Shown in pieces: positions 17,476 through 22,350 of a DNA stretch of 22,350 bases. Both the position numbers and the translations under genes were made by a program. Source of the stretch: a virus; the IMG/VR virus record IMGVR_UViG_3300048032_000904, positions 1 through 22,350 of that record. The stretch is one strand, 5' to 3'. The notes beneath the pieces are model-generated. The model did no database searches. It had not been told where the DNA came from and was given only the letters and a program-made list of their open reading frames with translations. How positions within the stretch are numbered: position 1 is the first letter of the stretch; every line of letters starts with the position of its first letter.

Positions 17476-18074
17476 TATCCAAGATCCTCACTAACAACGT
17501 TTGTGGCAATTATATTTGATCCGACCCGCATCTCTCCATAAACCAAAGGAATAGGGAAGCCTTGAATAGCATTATTTTGTAAATTTGTAAAAATATAACT
17601 AGAAGTATCTATCTTTGTCTCTACTGTCTGGGCTGATGTTTTTGGTAGTTCTACGGGGAAAAGGAGAGTCATAATACCTTGTATTAACAAACCCACAGCA
17701 AGATTGAGTAAAAAACCTCCAATAGAAGACAAAGATACTGCTGCTACAACGCCTCCTATCGCTCCAGCTATAGCGGCTACCGCTCCAATTGCAGCGGCAA
17801 ACAAACCAGCACCAGCGATTTCTGGGACTAAATGAATTTCATCAGGAGCTTCTTCTTTTGAATATTCCTCAATAGAGTCCCATTTTTGATTTGGTTTCTT
17901 CAAATTAACCATGTTGTAATTCACTCCCTTGTGAAACAAAGAAAGAATATGTTCTTTGAATCCTGGGTTGTTCGCATTTAAAGCCTTCACCACATCTATT
18001 AGTTTTTCTAATTTGAATGTATGATTTGCCCCAAACACCTTTCCGAGTTCTCCGTGAATAATTACGTTAGTCAT
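17475..18074 (-). CDS. Lambda gpI-like tail assembly protein
   Basis: This protein has 199 residues and matches the gpI family of tail assembly proteins. The N-terminal ubiquitin-like part has HGELGKVFG and a stretch ending EIHLVPEIAGA (79-89). A long Ala/Gly-rich hydrophobic segment follows (87-140, GAVAAIAGAIGGVVAA...), and the C terminus has the family signature GFPIPLVYGEMRVGSNIIA (172-190). In lambda this protein assists tail tip assembly. Here the hydrophobic segment is long enough for one or two membrane-spanning helices, though in the family it may simply be buried in the tail tip. A good ribosome binding site, AAGGGAG, lies about 7 nt before the ATG. It overlaps the K-like gene by 8 nt and shares one base with the J-like start. 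Confidence 0.9.
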   Translation of the reverse strand: MTNVIIHGELGKVFGANHTFKLEKLIDVVKALNANNPGFKEHILSLFHKGVNYNMVNLKKPNQKWDSIEEYSKEEAPDEIHLVPEIAGAGLFAAAIGAVAAIAGAIGGVVAAVSLSSIGGFLLNLAVGLLIQGIMTLLFPVELPKTSAQTVETKIDTSSYIFTNLQNNAIQGFPIPLVYGEMRVGSNIIATNVVSEDLG

Positions 18075-18459
18075 TTATTGCTCCCTTCAGCATATTTACA
18101 CCACTTTCAGGACCTTTAAATCCAGGCATGTCGAATAAATTGAATTTTTTAGTTTCCAAAGAATAAATTAAAAACGGATAAAGACAATTCTTTGAATTTT
18201 GTATATCGTACTCCGAGGGGCGCTCTTCTGAATCTACATGAGTGTGAAATATAGCGACCAACTCATTACTTAGAGATCTCTCTAGAAAAGATATGGGGTC
18301 AACTTTAAAATAATCATCCTTATGAGAATGATTAATCATTTTTTCAAAAATCAGACCGCCATCTTTGTAAATAATAAAACCGCAAACTTCTCTCAGAGGA
18401 GAGCTTTCTGAAAACTCTATCATTTCATTTATAAAGTTATTGTTTTGGTGGGTATTCAT
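18067..18459 (-). CDS. JAB/MPN metalloprotease-type tail protein (gpK-like, protease domain only)
   Basis: This protein has 130 residues. The JAMM zinc site is complete: E24 in LREVCGF, then HTHVDSEERPSEYD giving H72, H74, S82 and D85 in the exact HxHx7Sx2D spacing. It corresponds to the first domain of lambda K, which is followed there by an NlpC/P60 cell-wall peptidase domain; that second domain is missing here. In lambda-like phages K acts in tail tip assembly; the JAB part may process tail proteins. The ATG at 18459 is chosen because AGGAA lies 4 nt upstream, whereas the longer version from 18480 starts with TTG. It overlaps the L-like gene end by about 23 nt and the I-like gene by 8 nt. 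Confidence 0.85.
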   Translation of the reverse strand: MNTHQNNNFINEMIEFSESSPLREVCGFIIYKDGGLIFEKMINHSHKDDYFKVDPISFLERSLSNELVAIFHTHVDSEERPSEYDIQNSKNCLYPFLIYSLETKKFNLFDMPGFKGPESGVNMLKGAIND

Positions 18460-19408
18460 GTGTTCCTGGGAATCCCCCAAATCTTAAATTATTAGTATAT
18501 CTAAATTTACAGTCAGATATTTTTTTTGAACATTCATCTTTTTGCCATTTTGCAGAAATTGATGGGTTGTTTTCATTTCCAGATACTCCATCAGCGACAC
18601 AAACGTAAAATGTTTTTAACCTTTCGGCTGGCGCGGACAAGTCCGTCTCTATATCGCTTCGGAGTATGAAATTTTCTATTTGCAGAAAAACGTAGTCCCC
18701 TTTATTATATGTAATTGAACTCGACCATAGACCTTTATTAGTTGCTGGAGTCACAACAACCCCATCAGAATCAGTAAAATCTTGCGAATTGCCTGTTTTT
18801 TTGGGTTCTCCAGCATACCTGCATCCATGACCTCTATATATCCAAGTACAGTACCTAGCATAAACATTTCTATTAGGCAAGTAAACATTATCTAACTCAA
18901 AAACCGAAGAAAGCTCCAGTTCTACCAATTCTTTTGTTTCGCTTACTCTCCTATTTACATAAAAAGTTTGATCTGGCAAAAAAGAAGTTTCTGAAGCCGA
19001 TGTTATTTGTTCGACGACGTCAAAAAATGGATTTTGTCCACCTTCAAAATTTGAATCATCTAAAAATTTCGCAAATGTTCTTTTTCTTACTATTTTTGCT
19101 CCTATAAGATTATTATGAACTTTTAAATATTTTGAAATAGCATAATCCTTATTTGAAAGCATTACCCTTGGCCTAGGCAAAGTGTTGTCGCCAGATGATT
19201 CGAATCCAGAAATTTCCATAGGATAAGAGAGGTAAGATTGCCCTTGCCAGATAACTTGAATATTTATACCCTTTTGTATTGGAGTCAACGCGAGGACGCT
19301 GTTTTGGTCTTCTGGCCAATCATAGTAGATTAGATAAAATTCTAATAATTGACTAGGTTCGAGAGATGTAGCCTCTCTTGCTGTATTTTTATCTATGCCT
19401 TGACCCAT
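18437..19408 (-). CDS. Lambda gpL-like minor tail protein with Fe-S cysteines
   Basis: This protein has 323 residues. The C-terminal region holds C187 and C196 in YCTWIYRGHGCRYAG, and C293 and C300 in DECSKKISDCKFRYTNN, followed by FGGFPG; in lambda gpL four cysteines with the same 9- and 7-residue separations bind a [4Fe-4S] cluster. Between the pairs lie ~96 residues instead of about 22. The insert (225-290) has WSSSITYNKGDYVFL...FYVCVA...NNPSISAKWQ, the layout of CBM5/12-type carbohydrate-binding modules. The N-terminal part (1-180) is a beta-rich tail domain. It begins the minus-strand tail operon; its partner genes K, I and J follow in the lambda order. There is no Shine-Dalgarno before the ATG. 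C270 is extra and outside the cluster pattern. Confidence 0.85.
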   Translation of the reverse strand: MGQGIDKNTAREATSLEPSQLLEFYLIYYDWPEDQNSVLALTPIQKGINIQVIWQGQSYLSYPMEISGFESSGDNTLPRPRVMLSNKDYAISKYLKVHNNLIGAKIVRKRTFAKFLDDSNFEGGQNPFFDVVEQITSASETSFLPDQTFYVNRRVSETKELVELELSSVFELDNVYLPNRNVYARYCTWIYRGHGCRYAGEPKKTGNSQDFTDSDGVVVTPATNKGLWSSSITYNKGDYVFLQIENFILRSDIETDLSAPAERLKTFYVCVADGVSGNENNPSISAKWQKDECSKKISDCKFRYTNNLRFGGFPGTHEYPPKQ

Positions 19409-19438
19409 AATTTACTTTACACTTTCTTTTTGTATTTT

Positions 19439-19444
19439 ATTATA
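19439..19444 (-). promoter_or_regulatory. Possible promoter for the tail operon
   Basis: On the minus strand this reads TATAAT. It lies about 30 nt upstream of the L-like start and overlaps the plus-strand TATAAATA element of the divergent gene. The two genes are only 43 nt apart, so any promoters for both must sit here. No -35 box is evident. Confidence 0.35.
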
Positions 19445-19448
19445 AATA
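19441..19448 (+). promoter_or_regulatory. T4-late-type TATAAATA promoter element
   Basis: This is a perfect match to the T4 late promoter octamer TATAAATA. The start codon ATG at 19452 follows after only 3 nt. No Shine-Dalgarno fits in the space. It is the first element in the 43-nt divergent gap between the tail operon and the right-hand genes. In T4 geometry the transcript would begin just at or inside the start codon. Confidence 0.5.
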
Positions 19449-19451
19449 CAT

Positions 19452-19961
19452 ATGGAAGAAAATAAATATAAATTTTGCAATAATACCGATGAGCGTGAGG
19501 CTTATATAATTGCCAAAATTCAATTTAAAAAAATTATTAAGAATTTTCAAGAAACAAAATTTAAAGATAATTTTGATGAATTATTTAAATCCGACGAAAA
19601 TCATTATAAACTCTTCTTAAAAGAGCGAGATAATTTAATCTGCGGCACACTATCATATTTGTATAAAAATAACGCTTTTGTTGATATTTTTTTCTGGAAT
19701 GAGATTTTTTTACACACGAACAGTAAGATTTTTAGATTTTTTTGCGAAAGATTTTTTGAAGAAACTCAAAAAATAGGCATTGAAAATATGATAGTGCCTA
19801 TGGAAAAATCCAGAATCAAACATGAATCTTTTAAAAAATATTGCCAAAAATTGTATTTTACAAAAGAAGAATATAATATATCAGATACTGAATTAAAAAA
19901 TGAATATAAAAATCATTATCTTTTAAGGGTTAACTACAAAAACTATTATGAACAAAAATAA
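19452..19961 (+). CDS. Uncharacterised protein, possible GNAT
   Basis: This 169-residue protein is Lys-, Phe- and Asn-rich. I cannot assign it firmly. A possible GNAT layout is seen: LKERDNLICGTLSYLYKNNAFVDIFFW as a central beta pair, a helix (SKIFRFFCERFFEETQKIG), then strand IENMIVPM and FKKYCQKLYFTKEEYNI, like a C-terminal GNAT strand. The acetyl-CoA motif is not clear. Codon use is strongly AT-rich. It is the first gene to the right of the tail operon, on the opposite strand, and it shares a promoter region with it. A GNAT-like gene also lies at the other end of the operon, which makes this reading somewhat more likely. Confidence 0.4.
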   Translation: MEENKYKFCNNTDEREAYIIAKIQFKKIIKNFQETKFKDNFDELFKSDENHYKLFLKERDNLICGTLSYLYKNNAFVDIFFWNEIFLHTNSKIFRFFCERFFEETQKIGIENMIVPMEKSRIKHESFKKYCQKLYFTKEEYNISDTELKNEYKNHYLLRVNYKNYYEQK

Positions 19962-19999
19962 AAAAACGAGCGAATATAACGATAAACTAACGATTTATT

Positions 20000-20650
20000 T
20001 TGACTAAAGTAAAAAAGTTTACCTTTGGAGCGAATAAGAAGGTTAATTTTATTCGTATCCCCAAAAATGCAAGTACGTCTCTTTATAATTACTTTGGCGT
20101 AACAAATACAGTTAGAGACGCCTACCTAAACGCAGATAACAGAATATACAAAAATACATTTGCTCCATCTCACTGTCGATTAAATTTTGTAATCGAAGAA
20201 TTTGGCGAAAGAATTTTAAACCTACCCACATTGGCGGTTACAAGAAATCCATACGATAGAATGGTTTCAATGTTTTTCTTTGCTCAAAAAATCAAAGCAT
20301 ACAAAATATATGATGTTAATATAGAAAATTTTTTACAATTCTGTGAAACCTTCGAATCTTTATGTTCAGATAGTTATTTTTTTCATGGGTGGACTCAGAA
20401 GTCTTTTATAAACATTGGGAGCAAAACCATGGTAAACGATTTAATTAGTTTCGAAAATTTAGAAGTGGAATTCATGAAATTTTTATATAAGCACGATTTA
20501 AAAAATTTTTATGAAAAATGTGGGTCAAGATTAAAAAAACAAAACAGCACGACGCATAAACAATATAAGCATTATTTTTGTTCGAAATCTCAGAAAATTG
20601 TTAAAAATCTTTGGGAAGAAGATATAGATTATTTTGAATACATTTTCTAA
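20000..20650 (+). CDS. PAPS-dependent sulfotransferase (Sulfotransfer_2-like)
   Basis: This protein has 216 residues. The 5'-phosphosulfate-binding motif is IRIPKNASTSLYNYF (18-32), and the 3'-phosphate-binding motif is TRNPYDRMVSMFFF (81-94), both in the right order and near the expected distance. A His in APSHCR (H58) is a candidate catalytic residue. It would move a sulfate from PAPS to a sugar or other acceptor; the acceptor is unknown, but its location next to fibre genes suggests sulfation of surface glycans or virion components. Only TTG at 20000 is available as a conventional start, because the frame has a stop at 19988-19990 and later Met codons fall inside the motifs. There is no Shine-Dalgarno. 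No PAPS synthesis gene is in the window, so the donor would come from the host. Confidence 0.85.
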   Translation: MTKVKKFTFGANKKVNFIRIPKNASTSLYNYFGVTNTVRDAYLNADNRIYKNTFAPSHCRLNFVIEEFGERILNLPTLAVTRNPYDRMVSMFFFAQKIKAYKIYDVNIENFLQFCETFESLCSDSYFFHGWTQKSFINIGSKTMVNDLISFENLEVEFMKFLYKHDLKNFYEKCGSRLKKQNSTTHKQYKHYFCSKSQKIVKNLWEEDIDYFEYIF

Positions 20651-20830
20651 TATTTTTGTAGCACAACAGAAATATTAGATAACTTAGACTTAGCGAGTAG
20701 AATAATACAACCAGTTGATGCTGACTTTAGATCTTTGGATTTTCTCGCATTCTTTGCTGATGTACCCACCTTCTCCAAGAAAATTTATTCAAATCAACAC
20801 CAGGGCAAAATGTTTAGTGTAATAAATACT
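20651..20830 (+). other. 180-nt gap between sulfotransferase and fibre gene 1
   Basis: This is the longest stretch without a called gene. It has no hairpin terminator. The frame shared with the sulfotransferase and fibre gene 1 stays open for 60 codons from the sulfotransferase stop to the fibre ATG, and includes a TTG at 20735. The translation resembles nothing I know. It may be the remnant of a gene or simply a spacer. Confidence 0.4.
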
Positions 20831-21058
20831 ATGGCAGACAAAAAAATATCACAACTCGTTGAACTCACTTCAGCTAACGCAGCAACTGACGTTTTGCCAG
20901 TTGTTGATACTAGCGTTGGCGAAACTAAGAAAATAGCCTTGGCTAATTTGCCGATGAGCGATGCTGCTCTTGCGCAATCTTACCCTTTCACAACGGACAT
21001 TCAATCTGGCACAGAGCAGACACGGAATCTTACGACTATTGATGACACATCTGGGTAT
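20818..21058 (+). repeat. Fibre gene 5' repeat, copy 1
   Basis: This segment, from TGTAATAAATACTATGG to CTGGGTAT, matches 21762-22002 with no insertion or deletion over 241 bases and only scattered substitutions. It spans the promoter-like element, the start codon and ~75 codons. It marks a duplication of the upstream signal plus N-terminal anchor of a fibre gene. Confidence 0.9.
20821..20828 (+). promoter_or_regulatory. AATAAATA promoter-like element before fibre gene 1
   Basis: AATAAATA matches TATAAATA at 7 of 8 bases and ends 2 nt before the ATG at 20831. The surrounding TGTAATAAATACTATGG is identical to that before fibre gene 2, which shows it is conserved. No Shine-Dalgarno is present. 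Confidence 0.45.
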
Positions 21059-21766
21059 GACAACAACAACATCACTTCTATTTACATTGGAAGTAATGTG
21101 ACTTCGATTGGAAATTATTCGTTTTACTACGCCCAAAACCTGACTAGCGTCAGTATTCCAGACAGCGTCACATCGATTGGAAATAGTACGTTTTATAGCT
21201 GTTCAAACCTGACTAGCGTCAGTATTCCAGACAGCGTCACATCGATTGGAAGTTATGCGTTTTACTTCTGTCCCTCAACTAGCCTTAATATTCCAGACAG
21301 TGTCACATCGATTGGTAATGCTGCCTTCAGCTCCTCTGGCATAACTAGCGCCAGTATTCCAGACAGCGTCACATCGATTGAAAATTATGTGTTTTACTAT
21401 GCTTCAAACCTTACCAGTATAACTATTCCTGATAGCGTGACTTCGATTGGGGATAGTGCGTTTAACTCCTGCTCAAGTCTTACCAGTATAACTATTCCTA
21501 ATAGCGTGACTTCGATTGGGAATTATGCTTTCACGTACTGCACAAGTCTTACCAGCGCAACTATTGGTAATGGTGTGACTACGATTGGGAGTTATGCGTT
21601 CGACTCAGCTTCTAGCCTAGCTACAGTTAACTGCCTAGCTACAACTGCTCCAACTTTAGGTTCTGATGTATTTAACAGTATTCCAGCCACAGAAATTCAC
21701 GTTCCAGTGGGGGCAACAGGCTACGGAACTACATATGGAGGTTTGACAGTCCGCGCAGACTTGTAA
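20831..21766 (+). CDS. Tail fibre protein 1: N-terminal anchor plus BspA-type leucine-rich repeats
   Basis: This protein has 311 residues. The first ~70 (MADKKISQL...LPVVDTSVGETKKI) are of the phage fibre N-terminal type that attaches to the virion. From about 85 to 265 come 23-residue repeats of the form LTSVSIPDSVTSIGxxAFxxCSS, BspA-type LRRs that form a curved beta surface for binding. The last ~45 residues (APTLGSDVF...VPVGATGYGTTYGG) are the usual C-terminal cap of such repeats. I place the start at ATG 20831, not at the in-frame TTG 20735, because the paralogous gene at 21775 begins with the same MADKKISQL and the same upstream DNA. GC content is higher than in the neighbouring genes, so the repeats may have come from another source. 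Host-receptor binding is inferred. Confidence 0.85.
   Translation: MADKKISQLVELTSANAATDVLPVVDTSVGETKKIALANLPMSDAALAQSYPFTTDIQSGTEQTRNLTTIDDTSGYDNNNITSIYIGSNVTSIGNYSFYYAQNLTSVSIPDSVTSIGNSTFYSCSNLTSVSIPDSVTSIGSYAFYFCPSTSLNIPDSVTSIGNAAFSSSGITSASIPDSVTSIENYVFYYASNLTSITIPDSVTSIGDSAFNSCSSLTSITIPNSVTSIGNYAFTYCTSLTSATIGNGVTTIGSYAFDSASSLATVNCLATTAPTLGSDVFNSIPATEIHVPVGATGYGTTYGGLTVRADL
21130..21600 (+). repeat. Tandem 69-nt repeats of fibre gene 1
   Basis: Units of 69 nt (23 codons) recur head to tail. The stretch AACCTGACTAGCGTCAG with the following GACAGCGTCACATCGATTGG occurs twice exactly 69 nt apart; other units are diverged. They are coding repeats of the BspA-type leucine-rich domain. Confidence 0.85.
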
Positions 21767-22002
21767 TAAATACTATGGCAGACAAAAAAATATCACAACT
21801 TACAGAACTTACTTCAGCTAACGCAGCAACTGACTTCTTGCCAGTTGTTGATACTAGCGTTGGCGAAACTAAGAAAATCTCATTAGATAATTTGCCAATG
21901 AGTGATGCTGCTATAGAGCAGTCTTACCCATACACAACGGACTTTATATCTGGCACAAAGCGGACACGTGACCTTACGACTATTGATAACACATCTGGGT
22001 AT
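21762..22002 (+). repeat. Fibre gene 5' repeat, copy 2
   Basis: This is the second copy of 20818-21058, shifted by exactly 944 nt with no indels. Both contain a promoter-like element, an ATG and the N-terminal anchor of a fibre gene. Confidence 0.9.
21765..21772 (+). promoter_or_regulatory. AATAAATA promoter-like element before fibre gene 2
   Basis: It has the same sequence and same position relative to the ATG at 21775 as at 20821. It overlaps the stop codon of fibre gene 1, so the intergenic space is almost nil. Confidence 0.4.
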
Positions 22003-22350
22003 CAATATCAAGGAAGTCTAACCTCCGTATATGTTGGAAGCAATGTGACTTCAATTGGTGATGGGTCATTTGAAAACAGCGGCTTGACCAGCATCACAAT
22101 ATCCGACACTGTTACCAGCATCGGGGATGATGCATTTATTGACTGCATTAACCTAACGAGCATTATTATTCCTGACAATGTAACATCGATTGGGAGTGCT
22201 TCATTCCGCTATTGCTCAAGTCTTACCAGTGTTTCTCTTCCCTATGGAATTACTTCACTTAGTAATAGTATTTTCAAGAGTTGCTCAAGTCTTACCAGCA
22301 TAACTATTCCAGATAGTGTGACCTCGATTGGGAATGGTGCATTTCAGCTC
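21775..22350 (+). CDS. Tail fibre protein 2 (3' end missing): same anchor, divergent BspA-type repeats
   Basis: 192 codons are visible and the gene continues past the edge. The start MADKKISQL...LPVVDTSVGETKKI is nearly the same as in fibre gene 1. After it come repeats such as LTSVYVGSNVTSIGDGSFENS, LTSITISDTVTSIGDDAF and LTSIIIPDNVTSIGSASF, again 23 residues each, but more diverged from each other than in fibre gene 1. The gene starts 8 nt after the previous stop. It is probably a paralogue arising by tandem duplication, with the anchor kept and the recognition part changed. The C-terminal cap cannot be seen. Confidence 0.85.
   Translation, partial: MADKKISQLTELTSANAATDFLPVVDTSVGETKKISLDNLPMSDAAIEQSYPYTTDFISGTKRTRDLTTIDNTSGYQYQGSLTSVYVGSNVTSIGDGSFENSGLTSITISDTVTSIGDDAFIDCINLTSIIIPDNVTSIGSASFRYCSSLTSVSLPYGITSLSNSIFKSCSSLTSITIPDSVTSIGNGAFQL

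Noticed and set aside
18459-18480. TTG start at 18480 for the K-like gene
   Set aside because: The ATG at 18459 has AGGAA at good spacing and the extra seven residues do not match the family.
20735-20830. Longer version of fibre gene 1 starting at TTG 20735
   Set aside because: The paralogous gene starts at the same MADKKISQL with an identical upstream element, so ATG 20831 is the true start.
21130-22350. CRISPR array suggested by regular repeats
   Set aside because: The 69-nt units are in-frame coding repeats with 23-residue period; there are no constant direct repeats separated by unique spacers.
1-22350. Diversity-generating retroelement, integrase or lysogeny module
   Set aside because: No reverse transcriptase, template repeat, integrase, repressor or attachment-site pair could be seen on either strand.

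Overview
The window is a segment of a tailed double-stranded DNA phage (Caudoviricetes). It is AT-rich and very densely packed, with most neighbouring genes overlapping or nearly touching, and it carries both a phage replisome and a tail-tip cassette in the order of phage lambda (L-K-I-J). No integrase, repressor, transposase, tRNA, rRNA or CRISPR array is visible. The long-tailed morphology is inferred from the L/K/I/J proteins. The host cannot be named from this sequence. Low GC, the mix of genes (sulfotransferase, glycosyltransferases, Pol III alpha, Clp-like ATPase) and the fibre modules resemble those of aquatic phages, but that is inference.

Region 1 (1-4660, + strand) holds replication and protein handling: a DEDDh 3'-5' exonuclease (cut by the left edge), a DNA polymerase III alpha subunit that lacks the N-terminal PHP domain, and a half-length Clp ATPase with only the first AAA+ module. 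Region 2 (4677-10985, + strand) holds a small basic protein followed by a strong intrinsic terminator, a kinase-fold protein with both catalytic aspartates changed to asparagine, a possible ssDNA-binding protein, a glycosylation operon (GT4 fused to the first half of a GT9 enzyme, a DUF6165 gene, then the second half of the GT9), a Rad52/DdrA-like annealing protein and a GNAT-like acetyltransferase.

Region 3 (19408-10982, - strand) is the tail-tip operon: L-like protein with the four-cysteine Fe-S pattern, JAB/MPN protease domain protein (K-like), I-like protein, a 1867-residue J-like receptor-binding protein with a von Willebrand A domain inserted in its core and lectin-like and LamG-like modules at its C terminus, and one further uncharacterised protein. 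It meets region 2 tail to tail with a 4-nt overlap. Region 4 (19452-22350, + strand) diverges from it: a small uncharacterised (possibly GNAT) protein, a sulfotransferase, and two tandem fibre genes that share a near-identical N-terminal anchor and carry BspA-type leucine-rich repeats; the second runs off the right edge.

A recurrent signal links the regions. Several + strand genes have a TATAAT or TATAAATA-like element ending only about 2-8 nt before the start codon, with no Shine-Dalgarno. This suggests phage-specific, T4-late-like promoters producing leaderless or nearly leaderless mRNAs. The strongest candidates for unusual biology are the vWA insertion in the J protein, the split glycosyltransferase with a nested gene, the carbohydrate-binding-like insertion in the Fe-S domain of the L protein, the pseudokinase and the leaderless promoter set.
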